A stretch of DNA of 64,000 bases from Rothia aerolata (GCF_014635585.1 NZ_BMDC01000004.1:62001-126000); one strand, 5' to 3'; shown: positions 44,036 to 53,310, numbered from the stretch's first letter. Numbers and translations are program-made. Notes: generated by a model from the letters alone, not told the origin.

Positions 44036-44789
44036 TGGTCATGCCCCCATCAACATAGAGAGTTTGACCGGTAATGAAATCAGATGCCTCAGACGCCAGG
44101 AACACCACTGCGCCACCAAGATCTTCGACCTTGCCCCATCGGCCTGCAGGGGTTCGGGAAGCAACCCAAGCTGAGAATTCTTCATCGTTGACCAGAGCCT
44201 GAGTTAGCTCGGTTGCGAAATATCCAGGTGCAATTGCATTCACCTGAATACCCAAGGGTGAGAGGTCAGCGCACAGACCCTTCGTTAACATGACGATGCC
44301 ACCCTTAGTTGCCGAATACGGCGTGATGGAGGGGCGCGCCAGCTGAGACTGCACCGAACCAATGTTGATAATCTTGCCGCTTCCGCGCTCTTCCATGCCG
44401 GGAGCTACTGCACGAGACACCAGGAAAGCACTCGTTAGGTTTACCTCCAGGAGTTGCTGCCAGTCTTCCAAGGGAAATTCTGAGAACTTAGCACGCTTCT
44501 GCATGCCTGCGTTATTGACCAAAATATCGGGGGTACCCCAGTGGTCTGTGAGCTTCTTGACTCCCTCAGAGACCTCAGACTCAGAGGTGACATCGAAGGT
44601 AATAGCAAAGGTTTCTGCACCAGTGGCTTCTGCAATTTCAGTAGCAGTTTTCTCGACAGTTTCAACAGTGCGACCGTGCACCGCCACTTTTGCGCCAGCC
44701 TGCGCCAACGCGGTAGCGAGCGCCTTACCTATGCCTCGGGATGACCCTGTGACCAGGGCGGTTTGACCGGTGAGATCAAAGTTAGACAT
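44025..44789 (-). CDS. idnO: Gluconate 5-dehydrogenase (SDR)
   Basis: A 254-residue short-chain dehydrogenase. TGSSRGIGKALA (15-26) binds NADP, NNAG follows, and the catalytic Ser...Tyr-x-x-x-Lys is GSVQSQLARPSITPYSATKGG. NAIAPGYFATELT is typical of IdnO/Gno proteins, which reduce 5-ketogluconate to gluconate. It starts two bases after the MHS permease stop and overlaps idnD, giving an operon permease-idnO-idnD. Confidence 0.92.
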   Translation of the reverse strand: MSNFDLTGQTALVTGSSRGIGKALATALAQAGAKVAVHGRTVETVEKTATEIAEATGAETFAITFDVTSESEVSEGVKKLTDHWGTPDILVNNAGMQKRAKFSEFPLEDWQQLLEVNLTSAFLVSRAVAPGMEERGSGKIINIGSVQSQLARPSITPYSATKGGIVMLTKGLCADLSPLGIQVNAIAPGYFATELTQALVNDEEFSAWVASRTPAGRWGKVEDLGGAVVFLASEASDFITGQTLYVDGGMTSVI

Positions 44790-44791
44790 TT

Positions 44792-46231
44792 TTACTTCTC
44801 CTCAGTCTTAATAACGCGACGAGTTTCACCATCAAAAATCACAGCCGTGGAGCCGGTATTGGTGATTTGGAAACCATGAGAGTCAGTAATCACGGGGATT
44901 GACTCGGTGCGAGCATCCTCAATCATGAGCAAGTCACGACCAGCAGTTTCGGGTACCAAGAAGGTTGAGATTAGAGTGATCAGGCTCAAGATAAACATAT
45001 AAATTGCGAGAGGAACCCAAGAACCATCAAAAGCCTTGATGAGCGAAGCACCAATAATACCTGCGATACCACCGGCCAAAACTGCCGAAATTTCACGGGA
45101 CATAGCCACACCCAAGTATCGAGAACGGTTACCGAAGAGTTCGGGCAACATAGCACACTGGGGGCCGAGCATGGTATTTACGCAAATACCAATACCCACA
45201 GCAATGGTCAGAATAGTCAACCACTTATTATCCAGAGACAGCATATACCAGGCAGGGAAAGAGAAGAGAGTAATGAAAATAGCGCCAGTGCGGTACATAG
45301 TGCGGCGGCCAAATTTATCGGACAGGCTACCGGTGAAAGGAACGGAAAAGATACCGATGAGTGAGCCTAGTGCAACGGCGAGGGAGCCGGTGGTCTTGTC
45401 CTGAGTCAGCGGAGCAGTAGTTACGAAAGCGACAGCCACAGACTGGAAGAGGTAGGAACCACCGTTCTCAGCCATACGCAGACCAATGCCCTTGAATACC
45501 AGGGATCCGGAGTTCTTAAACAGTTCGGATAGGGGCTGACGAGCCACTTCTTTCTGGTTAGCTAGTTCCTGGAATGTGGGGGTTTCGTTGAGCTTTACAC
45601 GAATAAAGACAGCCACCAGAATCAGCAGAATGCTACAGAGGAAGGGAATACGCCAAACCCATCCCAGCAGGATTTCCTCGGGCAGGGTACCCATGTAGGC
45701 AAAGACGGCAGATGCCAGCAGGGTGCCGCCTTGAATACCAATAAAGGGCAGAGCAGCAAAGAAACCGCGACGCTTAACCGGAGCAACCTCAGCCATAAGA
45801 ACGGTAGAGCCGGCTTGCTCAGCACCGGCGCCCAAGCCTTGCAAAAGGCGTAGAATCAACAAAAGGGTAGGAGCCAGAACACCCACCTGCTGGTAGGTGG
45901 GGAGCACACCAATCAGGGTAGAAGAACCACCCATCAGCACAATGGTGACTACCAGAACAAACTTACGGCCGATCTTATCGCCTAGTACGCCAAAAATCAG
46001 GCCGCCCACGGGGCGAGCCAAGAAACCCACACCGTAGATAGCGAAAGACTTAATCAGACCGGTGGCAGGGTCATCGTTGGGAAAGAAAAGCTTACCGAAA
46101 ATTAACGCTGAAGCCAGACCATAGAGCGCGAAATCATAGTACTCCAGAGCGGAACCAACACTTGATGCGTAGGTTGCCCGCTTAAGCTGGGCCCCACGTT
46201 CTTTCTCTTCAGCAGTGAGTGTGCTGCTCAT
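44792..46231 (-). CDS. MHS-family MFS transporter (metabolite:H+ symporter)
   Basis: A 479-residue, twelve-span MFS protein of the MHS subfamily. YASSVGSALEYYDFALYGLA at the N-terminus, RPVGGLIFGVLGDKIGRK and LRLLQGLGAGAEQAGS are its hallmarks. MHS proteins import organic acids such as ketoglutarate, shikimate or citrate. At the head of an operon with idnO and idnD it probably brings in L-idonate, 5-ketogluconate or a related sugar acid. An AAAGGAG site precedes the ATG, and an IclR-type palindrome (46311-46324) lies about 80 bases further upstream. Confidence 0.9.
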   Translation of the reverse strand: MSSTLTAEEKERGAQLKRATYASSVGSALEYYDFALYGLASALIFGKLFFPNDDPATGLIKSFAIYGVGFLARPVGGLIFGVLGDKIGRKFVLVVTIVLMGGSSTLIGVLPTYQQVGVLAPTLLLILRLLQGLGAGAEQAGSTVLMAEVAPVKRRGFFAALPFIGIQGGTLLASAVFAYMGTLPEEILLGWVWRIPFLCSILLILVAVFIRVKLNETPTFQELANQKEVARQPLSELFKNSGSLVFKGIGLRMAENGGSYLFQSVAVAFVTTAPLTQDKTTGSLAVALGSLIGIFSVPFTGSLSDKFGRRTMYRTGAIFITLFSFPAWYMLSLDNKWLTILTIAVGIGICVNTMLGPQCAMLPELFGNRSRYLGVAMSREISAVLAGGIAGIIGASLIKAFDGSWVPLAIYMFILSLITLISTFLVPETAGRDLLMIEDARTESIPVITDSHGFQITNTGSTAVIFDGETRRVIKTEEK

Positions 46232-46310
46232 TGTTTATCTCCTTTGATAAACCCTGTGCCACTTATCACAGGTACCTTCAGCAACAAATCTAACACCTTG
46301 GGGAACAGTA

Positions 46311-46324
46311 TTCAACATATTGAA
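46311..46324. promoter_or_regulatory. IclR-type operator before the MHS-idnO-idnD operon
   Basis: TTCAACATATTGAA is a near-perfect palindrome. The matching element TTCAGCATTATGAA occurs at 48383-48396. Both flank the IclR gene and precede genes of sugar-acid metabolism. Confidence 0.6.
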
Positions 46325-46351
46325 CATGTGACCAGTTGTATCACGAGTAAA

Positions 46352-46392
46352 AAATAAGCCGCTCTGACAGAAAACTGTCACAGCGACTTATT
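46352..46392 (-). terminator. Terminator after the IclR gene
   Basis: Imperfect 19-base arms (AAATAAG-C-CGCT-C-TGACAG and its partner) around an AAA/AAAA loop, just past the IclR stop. Base pairs at the foot are A/T-rich, giving a T-run on the minus strand. Confidence 0.7.
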
Positions 46393-46414
46393 TCCTCTCT
46401 ATAAAGCTTCAGTA

Positions 46415-47233
46415 TCAAGTCGATTTACCCAACGACACCGCCGTCTGAAAACTCAGCGGATTGGTCAGCTTCTGCGCCAGCCGCTGAAGACTCTGTCCCA
46501 CCTCTTCAATACGCTCCTGCGTGGCCTCAGGGGCATTAATCGCAGCCCCCAAAGTTAGCTCAGCATCTGCCGAATTCCAGGGATCTAACGGTACAGCGAC
46601 CCCCACTAAGCCAGGATGCACACCTTCACGATCCACCGAGTAACCTCGAGTGCGGGTTAGCTGCACCTTACTCAATAGCTCCTGAATATCACGCACAGAA
46701 TATGCGGTGTGCAACTCGAAATGTGGGTACTGCTCATAGAGCCGCATAATTGTGTCGTCCTCCATTTTTGACAGCAACGCGTGCCCTACCGCCGTAGAAG
46801 ATGCGGGGAAACGTGAGCCAATGCCGGCAGCCATACGGTAGGGCGCCTGCCCTTCATGACGAGCCAAATAGAGAACATCAGCACGGTCGAGCATAGCAAT
46901 CTGTACCACCAGCCCCGAGAGCACCTCATCCCGCGCACACAGGTCATAGAAAGCCCGCACCTGGTCAAAACCACTCAGATAGGCGCCTGCCAGATTGAGA
47001 ATCTCGCGCCCCAGCAAGTAGCCGCTACCACGGCGTTCAATCAGTCCAGCTTCCTCAAGCGCCACACAAACGGTTAATGTGGAGGATTTCGCGGCTTCAA
47101 GTTCAGAGGCAATATCAGTAAGCGACCACTCCTTGCCCGGCGCTTTTGCCAGCACCTGCAGAAGCTGTGCAGCCCGAGCAACCGCTGGGGCGCCCGCCGA
47201 TGGCTTAGTAGAAGGCAACAGTATCCACCACAT
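46415..47233 (-). CDS. IclR-family transcriptional regulator
   Basis: A 272-residue IclR regulator. The winged helix (residues about 15-75) contains WSLTDIASELEAAKSSTLTV and LEEAGLIERRGSGYLLG, and the effector domain (about 90-260) has RHEGQAPYRMAAGIGSRFPA and VGVAVPLDP. IclR effector domains bind small carboxylic acids. Its ATG lies 28 bases inside the 3' end of the upstream D-2-hydroxyacid dehydrogenase gene, so the two are coupled; an internal TTG (47218) is a possible start. Two similar palindromes at the flanking promoters make it the likely controller of the idonate and hydroxyacid genes. Confidence 0.88.
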   Translation of the reverse strand: MWWILLPSTKPSAGAPAVARAAQLLQVLAKAPGKEWSLTDIASELEAAKSSTLTVCVALEEAGLIERRGSGYLLGREILNLAGAYLSGFDQVRAFYDLCARDEVLSGLVVQIAMLDRADVLYLARHEGQAPYRMAAGIGSRFPASSTAVGHALLSKMEDDTIMRLYEQYPHFELHTAYSVRDIQELLSKVQLTRTRGYSVDREGVHPGLVGVAVPLDPWNSADAELTLGAAINAPEATQERIEEVGQSLQRLAQKLTNPLSFQTAVSLGKST

Positions 47234-48302
47234 TAATCATGGGCTCGCCGTCAATAAAGGCGGTGAGATTACGGATGAAGATCTCAGTAATACGACGTGA
47301 TTCTTGGTCAGAAAGCGCCGCAGTATGAGGTGAAATCAGCACCTTGGGATGATTCCACAGGGCAGATTCCTTCGGCAGGGGCTCCACTGAAGTAACGTCC
47401 AGACCAGCAAAGGCCACAGTCTCATGATTTAGAGCCTCAATCAATGCCTCTTCGTCAATGACAGAACCACGACCCACGTTGGTCACAATGAGGCCGGACT
47501 TAGCAGCCTTGAAGAAGTCAGCATTTACCGCCCCTTCAGTCGAATCAGTACCGGGCAGTGTCACCACGATGGCATCAATTTCAGGGGCAGCCTCGACGAT
47601 AGAAGCCAAGGTAATCACACGGTCAACATTTTCAACAGGCTTTGCCGAACGAGAAGTGCCCCATACAGTAGCTCCCAGCGCCTTGAATTTCTTGGCAACT
47701 TCCTTGCCAATACCACCCAGACCAAGCACGAGTACTGTCATATCGGATATTTGGCGCATCTCCCAGCGGTTGGTAGGCCAGTTATGGTTCTTCTGGTCTT
47801 CAGCCAGCTTAGGCAGGTTCTTAGCACCTGCCAGAACAGCAAAGAGGGCAAACTCTGCCAGGGTTGAACCGTGCACACCGGCAGAGGTGGTAAAGGTAAT
47901 GCGGTCTAATTCTTCGCGAGTAAGATCTGCACCTTTAACTTGCGCACCACCACCGGCAGGCATAGTCTGCACATACTTCAAATTTGGGTTCGCCCGGACT
48001 GTTCGAGCAAGAGCAGACGGATCCATATCAGGAACCCCATAAAGGATATCCGCCGAGTCAAGCATTTCCTCAAATTCTTTTTGTTGCTCTTCAGTACGAG
48101 TGAACTCAGGGTCTCCAAAATGGTCGGCTGCAAAACGCATTGGGGGATACAAGTCTTGGTTTCGCACCACCTCAACACGGGGCTCGTTCTCCTCAATCAG
48201 TTTGCACAGTTCCTCAGAAACAGGCGATCCGATGACTACTCGATATTTACCGTTATAACGAGGCTCCCCCGCCGATACCTGGATGCGATGCTCGGAAGTC
48301 AT
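47205..48302 (-). CDS. D-2-hydroxyacid dehydrogenase (2-ketoacid reductase type)
   Basis: A 365-residue NAD(P)-dependent D-isomer dehydrogenase. The nucleotide-binding core has VLGLGGIGKEVAKKFKALGA, the catalytic Arg is in NVGRGSVIDEEAL, and the catalytic His is in SPHTAALS. The chosen ATG (48302, MTSEHRI) follows AAGGAG; the longer frame to 48380 has no support. The N-terminal domain is somewhat longer than in GhrA or GhrB. Given its setting beside idnDO it may reduce a 2-keto sugar acid (for instance 2-ketogluconate) or glyoxylate or hydroxypyruvate. The sequence does not decide. Confidence 0.85.
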   Translation of the reverse strand: MTSEHRIQVSAGEPRYNGKYRVVIGSPVSEELCKLIEENEPRVEVVRNQDLYPPMRFAADHFGDPEFTRTEEQQKEFEEMLDSADILYGVPDMDPSALARTVRANPNLKYVQTMPAGGGAQVKGADLTREELDRITFTTSAGVHGSTLAEFALFAVLAGAKNLPKLAEDQKNHNWPTNRWEMRQISDMTVLVLGLGGIGKEVAKKFKALGATVWGTSRSAKPVENVDRVITLASIVEAAPEIDAIVVTLPGTDSTEGAVNADFFKAAKSGLIVTNVGRGSVIDEEALIEALNHETVAFAGLDVTSVEPLPKESALWNHPKVLISPHTAALSDQESRRITEIFIRNLTAFIDGEPMINVVDTVAFY

Positions 48303-48382
48303 AAAGCCACTCCTTTGTGTTTCGGTCTGCAATAGCTTTTCAGATTTAACTGTTAGCCGTATCATAACTATTGTAAACACTA

Positions 48383-48396
48383 TTCAGCATTATGAA
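48383..48396. promoter_or_regulatory. IclR-type operator in a divergent promoter
   Basis: TTCAGCATTATGAA lies between the divergent D-2-hydroxyacid dehydrogenase (start 48302) and GarR-like (start 48444) genes, and matches 46311-46324 in both arms (consensus TTCARCATWWTGAA). Confidence 0.6.
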
Positions 48397-48443
48397 CACA
48401 AGCCTGCTGGTAGTCCCCTAGATTTTCGTGAAAGAGGCGCATC

Positions 48444-49337
48444 GTGGCACCTTCTCCCCGCATTGGAATCATCGGAACCGGAGCGATGGGGAAACCTATG
48501 GCCCAACATATCGCTACAGCCAACCCTAATCTAGTCTGCTATACCACCCATGACGGTCTTCCGCTAAGCACTCTCAAGGCGGCCTCTCACGTGCCCACGA
48601 ACTTTGACGTGGGGGCAGGCAGCGACGTCGTCCTCACCGTTCTGCCCGATTTGCCACAGTTACGTGAGGTACTCTACGGAGACTCCACCGGTGAAGACCG
48701 CGGACTACTTGCCGGTATTGGCAACCGCGACGTGCTACTAATCATTAGTTCATCATCATCGCCCGACGGCGTGCGGAAGCTGGCCGAGGAACTAACGGCT
48801 AGTACCTCAGTACGAGTAGTGGATGCCCCGCTTTCCGGCGGGGTTGAGGGCGCAGCCGCCGGTACCCTCTCGATTATGGTTGGAGGGTCTCAGGCCGACG
48901 CTACCCAAGCTATTTCTGTGCTCTCAGCTTGTGGCACCCCTGTGCACCTCGGCCCTTTGGGAGCAGGTCAAGTAGCCAAGGCCTGCAACCAGCTGATTGT
49001 TGCTGCCACCGTGATGGCAGTGGGCGAAGCTGCCGTTTTGGCCCAGCGTTCTGATTTAGATCTGCGCCAAATGTTTGAGCTTTTGGGCGGCGGTTACGCA
49101 GGATCTAAGGTGCTCACCACCAAGGCGTTCCGTATGGCAGATGAAGACTACGATGGTGGTGGTGCAGCTAAATACATGGTCAAAGATTTGGGCATTGCCC
49201 GTAGCATTGCAGAATCCACCGAAACCAACTCAGTGCTGGGCGGCCCCCTCTTCTCTGCCTTTGAAGAGCTCTCAGAATCTGCCGGACTGGGCGATAAAGA
49301 TATCTGTGTGACCCGTAAGTTCATTGAAGAGCGATGA
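48444..49337 (+). CDS. GarR-like NAD(P)-dependent beta-hydroxyacid dehydrogenase
   Basis: A 297-residue member of the 3-hydroxyisobutyrate dehydrogenase family. GIIGTGAMGKPMA (7-19) is the Rossmann motif, VVDAPLSGGVEGAAAGTLSIMVGG the substrate site, and GQVAKACNQLIVAA carries the catalytic lysine. It starts with GTG after GAGGCG. Relatives include tartronate-semialdehyde reductase and LtnD; here, divergent from the 2-ketoacid reductase and sharing an IclR-type operator, it probably acts on a sugar-acid intermediate. A strong terminator follows. Confidence 0.83.
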   Translation: MAPSPRIGIIGTGAMGKPMAQHIATANPNLVCYTTHDGLPLSTLKAASHVPTNFDVGAGSDVVLTVLPDLPQLREVLYGDSTGEDRGLLAGIGNRDVLLIISSSSSPDGVRKLAEELTASTSVRVVDAPLSGGVEGAAAGTLSIMVGGSQADATQAISVLSACGTPVHLGPLGAGQVAKACNQLIVAATVMAVGEAAVLAQRSDLDLRQMFELLGGGYAGSKVLTTKAFRMADEDYDGGGAAKYMVKDLGIARSIAESTETNSVLGGPLFSAFEELSESAGLGDKDICVTRKFIEER

Positions 49338-49363
49338 GGATTTCGCTGTTAGTTATTAACGCC

Positions 49364-49407
49364 AAAACCGGCTTTAAACGCTCATACTAGCGTTTAAAGC
49401 CGGTTTT
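49364..49407. terminator. Bidirectional terminator
   Basis: Perfect 19-bp inverted repeat (49364-49382 with 49389-49407) around a 6-nt loop, between the convergent GarR-like gene and gntP. The foot is AAAA/TTTT, and a T-run is present on each strand. Confidence 0.88.
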
Positions 49408-49428
49408 TCGTTGCTACCGTTGAGTGAC

Positions 49429-50824
49429 CTACCCCAGCGAAGCCAGCGCAAACACGCCCACCGCAATCACGAAGCCGACCAGGGCGATGAGAGTCTCCAT
49501 GACGGTCCAGGTTTTGAGGGTGGTTTTTTCGTCCATGTTGAAGAAGCGGCTCACCAGCCAGAAGCCCGAATCGTTGAAGTGGGAGAGAATCACCGAACCG
49601 GCCGCCACGGCAATCACCAGAGCCGCAAGCTGTATGTTGTTGTAGTCGGCTTGAGAAACCGCCGGGGCAATCAGGCCTGCTGCGGTGGTCAGCGCCACGG
49701 TGGCAGAGCCCTGGGCCACGCGCAGAATCGAAGCAATGAGGAAGCCCGAGAAAATAAGCGGCAGGCCAATGTCTGCCAGCACGTCGGTCAGGGCCTCGCC
49801 AATGCCGGAGGTACGGAGGACGCCGCCGAACATGCCGCCTGCGCCGGTAATGAGGATGACCGAGCACACCGCAGGCAGGGCCCTCTCCATGGTGTGTTGC
49901 AGGCCGAGCAGGTGGTCGTGGCGCTTGATGCCCAGCAGATACATCGCGAAGAAGGTGGTGATGAGCAGGGCAACCGGGGTCTCACCGATGAGGCGCAGCA
50001 GCTGGTACCAGAGGGCAGATTCGGTCTCCTCGCTCAAAACGCCACTGGTGAGCAGGGTGTTCAGGCCGGTGTTGAGGAAGATCAGAACCATGGGCAGAAT
50101 CAGCACAAAGAGAACGGTGCCGAACTTGGGCGGATCGTGCGGCTCTTCAGGAGCTTCTTCCTGGCCCATAATTAGCGGAACGTCCAGGTGGATTTTCTTG
50201 CCCACCACCTTAGAGAAGAAGTAAACGGCAAGAAACCAGGTGGGAATAGCCACGATGAGGCCCACCAAGAGGGTGCTGCCGACGTTGGCGTTAAAGAAGG
50301 CGGCGGCAGAAACCGGGCCGGGGTGCGGTGGAACAAACACGTGCATCACTGAGAAAGCACCGGCAACCGGAATTCCGTAGAGAAGCATGGAGCCGCCCAG
50401 CCAGCGGGCTACCGAGAACATAATCGGTAGCATCACCACCAGACCGGCGTCAAAGAAGATGGGAAAGCCAAAGAGTAGAGAGGCCACGCCCAGCGCCAGA
50501 GGTGCACGCTTTTCGCCAAAGACCTCAATCAGCTTCATTGCCAGCACCTGGGCACCGCCGGAATACTGAATCAGGGCACCGAGCATAGCGCCCAAACCAA
50601 CCAGCAGGGCCACCGAGGCAAGGGTGCCACCGAAACCGCTGGTCATGGCGGGAATAATCTGGTCTACCGGAATACCGGTAGCCAGTGCGGTCACCAGACT
50701 CACCAGAATCAGCGCGGGGAAAGCGTGTAGCTTCAGCTTGATAATAAGCAAGAGCAATAGCCCCCGCCGCGATAGCCAAGAGCGGGCCAGCCGTGAGGGT
50801 TTGGCTCCAGCCTTCAATCTCCAT
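49429..50824 (-). CDS. gntP: GntP-family gluconate permease with a frameshift near its 5' end
   Basis: A GntP permease of about 464 residues with typical motifs: VGLGAMLGALIQYSGGAQVLA, FVPPHPGPVSAAAF and GAGGMFGGVLRTSGIGEAL. The natural start is the ATG at 50824 (MEIEGWSQTL) after an AGAAGGA site, but that frame fails after LLAIAAGAIALA, and the body of the protein continues in another frame from LLLLLIIKLKLH. Removing one G from the G5 run (plus-strand C5 at 50761-50765) would join them as AIAAGLLLLLIIKLKL. So it is either a one-base insertion, phase-variable slippage or a sequencing error. A TTG start at 50817 in the main frame would lose the first membrane helix. Confidence 0.82.
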
Positions 50825-51012
50825 GAGGATCCTTCTCTAAGAATGAAAATGTGCTCTTATAGTGTGCCCCCTTAAAGTGAAAAAGCGCCTTTCCACAACG
50901 GGATATTACAAATTTGGTAAAAGTTCCGGCCGACTAGAGAACGTTCGTTCAATCCTTGCCCGCCACCGGTCAAGAAAGCAGAAACGGCAGTGCTTCAGAA
51001 GATAATTAATCC

Positions 51013-52479
51013 ATGGCATATTTCGGTTTTGACGTAGGAACATCCAGCACCAAGGCGGTTCTCATCGGCGAGAATGGCCAGCTACTCGATACCGCCACCG
51101 TTGAACACGCGGTCACCCGCGGCGAGCGCGGCCTGGTGGAGATGGGCATGGATATTTGGTGGCAGGAATTCAAAGACCTCTACTCCCGCCTGGTAGGCAA
51201 GAACGGGATAAAGGTTAGGGGAATCGGGGTCTCGGGTATGGGCCCCTGTGTGGGCATAACCACCGAAGCAGGCAAGCCTCTAGCCCCGGCTGCCCTCTAC
51301 GGTATTGACTGGCGGGCACTGACCGAGGTTGAAGAACTCACCGAGAAGTACGGCGAAGAAAACCTGCTTGCCACCTACGATTCGGCCCTGACCTCCCAAG
51401 CAGGAGGCCCCAAGGTCGCCTGGTTCCGCAAGCGCCACCCCGAGGCTTTTGCGGCGGGCGTTCGGCTCTTCATGCCTCACTCCTGGGTGATCTGGCAGCT
51501 GACCGGCGACTACGTGCTCGACCGCCACTCTGCCTCCCAGCTCACCCCGCTCTATGACCCCGCCAGCGGCGAGTGGGATTTCGCTAAGGTGCGCGAAATT
51601 GGTGGCGAGAATTTTCTTACCCCGCGCCTGGGCTACTCGAACGAGATCGCAGCCGAGACCCGCGCGTCCTCAGAACTGCCCGAACTTGAGGCGGGAATCC
51701 CGGTGATTTTCGGTTCCATCGACGCCTGGGCGGAGCAGGAGTCGGTGGGCGCGATTGCCCATCGCGAGCTCTTTCTGATGTACGGCACCACCCTCTTCTT
51801 GATTGCGAACGCCGAAACCCGCATGCGCCACCTCTCCATGTGGGGCACCACCGGCACGCGCGCTGGTACGCGCAATCTGGCGGGTGGGCTCGCGACCTCC
51901 GGTGCGCTCACCAACTGGTTCCGCGATCTCACGGGCGAGCGCGACTACGCCGCTTTAATTAAGGACGCCGCCGCGGTGGCTCCCGGAGCGAACGGGCTGC
52001 TCGCGCTGCCCTATTTTGCCGGGGAACGCACGCCGATTCAAGATCCCAATGCCCGAGGGGTGCTGCTGGGCTTGACCCTAGACCACACCCGCGGGCATAT
52101 TTACCGCGCCCTTCTAGAGAGCACGGCTTTTGCGGTACGGCACAACATTGAGACCATGGAGGTAGCTGGCGCTGAGATTGAGAGGATTACCTGTGCCGGT
52201 GGCGGCGTGAAGTCCCCGCTGTGGCCGCAGATTATCTCTGACGTGACCGGCCGTGCTCAGGTGGTTCGCAAGCACACCATCGGCGCTTCTTTTGGCGATG
52301 CTTTTATGGTGGCGCAAACCCTGGGTGCGGTGTCTGAGCTGGACGAGTGGAACCCTGTTGATCACCTGGTGCAGCCGCAGGATATTCCCCTCTACGATTC
52401 TCTCTACCAGGACTACCGCGCCCTCTACACGGCTACCGCCGACATCCAGCACCGAATGGCGGGGATACAGAATAGTTAA
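51013..52479 (+). CDS. FGGY-family gluconokinase
   Basis: A 488-residue FGGY kinase. FGFDVGTSSTKAVLI, GVSGMGPCVGIT, YGIDWRA, YGTTLFLI and TCAGGGVKSPLWPQIISDVT are the fold motifs. It is divergent from gntP, with 188 bases between the starts, so gluconate (or a similar acid) is the likely substrate, as in Bacillus gntK-gntP pairs. Xylulokinase would be the main alternative, but a true XylB is encoded at 53320-54708. The start has no strong ribosome site; the ATG gives a family-typical N-terminus. It ends at a shared terminator. Confidence 0.82.
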   Translation: MAYFGFDVGTSSTKAVLIGENGQLLDTATVEHAVTRGERGLVEMGMDIWWQEFKDLYSRLVGKNGIKVRGIGVSGMGPCVGITTEAGKPLAPAALYGIDWRALTEVEELTEKYGEENLLATYDSALTSQAGGPKVAWFRKRHPEAFAAGVRLFMPHSWVIWQLTGDYVLDRHSASQLTPLYDPASGEWDFAKVREIGGENFLTPRLGYSNEIAAETRASSELPELEAGIPVIFGSIDAWAEQESVGAIAHRELFLMYGTTLFLIANAETRMRHLSMWGTTGTRAGTRNLAGGLATSGALTNWFRDLTGERDYAALIKDAAAVAPGANGLLALPYFAGERTPIQDPNARGVLLGLTLDHTRGHIYRALLESTAFAVRHNIETMEVAGAEIERITCAGGGVKSPLWPQIISDVTGRAQVVRKHTIGASFGDAFMVAQTLGAVSELDEWNPVDHLVQPQDIPLYDSLYQDYRALYTATADIQHRMAGIQNS

Positions 52480-52489
52480 ATAAAAGGTC

Positions 52490-52534
52490 AATGGTGCAGA
52501 AAAGCTGTTTTAGGCACAGAATTTCTGCACCATT
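52490..52534. terminator. Terminator between convergent kinase and SDR genes
   Basis: Perfect 13-bp inverted repeat (52490-52502 with 52522-52534) with a 19-nt loop, placed between the FGGY kinase stop and the SDR stop. Confidence 0.75.
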
Positions 52535-52569
52535 TCAGCTTAACTACACCATTAGCCGAGCGAGATTAC

Positions 52570-53310
52570 TTAGACGGTAGTAAAACCACCGTCAATCACC
52601 ATGTTGGTGCCGGTGACCATAGCGGCATCATCTGATGCCAGGTAACCGACCATTGCCGCGATTTCCTCGGGCTGAGCAAAGCGGCCCACAGGAATCTCGG
52701 CACGAGCCTTCTCCCCCTTCTCCCCTGCCCAGGCTTTCTTACCCAGCGGGGTTTCCACCACGGTAGGTGACACTGCATTGACGGTAACGCCGCGTGCTGC
52801 CCATTCTAAGGACAGAGTATGGGTCATGCCTACAATGCCAGCCTTTGAAGCGCAGTAAGCAACGTGCTGGTCCAGGCCAATTACCGATGCCTGCGAAGCC
52901 ATATTGATAATGCGACCATAGCCCGCCTTCAGCATGGAACGCCCCACCGCCTGTGCCATAAAGAAAGAGGCAGTCAGGTTCACCGAAATGGTCTTATTCC
53001 AGTCTTCAGCGGTGAGCTCTTCAGCAGGTGCTAGGAACACGACTCCCGCCGAGTTCACCAGAATGTGCGGGGTGCCCAGCTTCTCCTCGACCTCATGCAC
53101 TACGGTCTCAGCGGCGCCGTCCTGCACCAGATTAGCTACAATGCCACGGTGGCCGGAACCGGGCAATTGATTCATGATCTCAGCAATGTTGGGCACTAGA
53201 TCGACTCCGGCAATGACCGCCCCGCGTTTAGCCAGATAGTGCGCAATCGCCAGGCCAATACCAGAAGCAGCGCCAGTAATAACAGCTATCTTCTTCTCGA
53301 ATTTAGACAC
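52570..53310 (-). CDS. SDR polyol dehydrogenase, D-threitol dehydrogenase-like
   Basis: A 246-residue short-chain dehydrogenase. TGAASGIGLAIAHYLAKRGA binds NAD, NSAG follows, and the catalytic set is MASQASVIGLDQHVAYCASKAG. SPTVVETPLGKKAWAGEKGE is characteristic of the D-threitol dehydrogenase group known from Mycobacterium smegmatis. It is the last gene of the six-gene polyol operon, starting nine bases after xylB. It probably oxidises a tetritol or pentitol to the ketose used by the kinases encoded upstream. The precise polyol is inferred. Confidence 0.83.
   Translation of the reverse strand: MSKFEKKIAVITGAASGIGLAIAHYLAKRGAVIAGVDLVPNIAEIMNQLPGSGHRGIVANLVQDGAAETVVHEVEEKLGTPHILVNSAGVVFLAPAEELTAEDWNKTISVNLTASFFMAQAVGRSMLKAGYGRIINMASQASVIGLDQHVAYCASKAGIVGMTHTLSLEWAARGVTVNAVSPTVVETPLGKKAWAGEKGEKARAEIPVGRFAQPEEIAAMVGYLASDDAAMVTGTNMVIDGGFTTV

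Noticed and set aside
49411-50175. A 254-codon plus-strand frame opposite gntP
   Set aside because: Low-complexity His/Gln/Glu-rich translation typical of antisense frames; the GntP motifs are on the other strand.
50930-50952. GAACGTTC palindrome between gntP and the FGGY kinase as a GntR-type operator
   Set aside because: A single short site without a matching copy or a local regulator; not enough to call.
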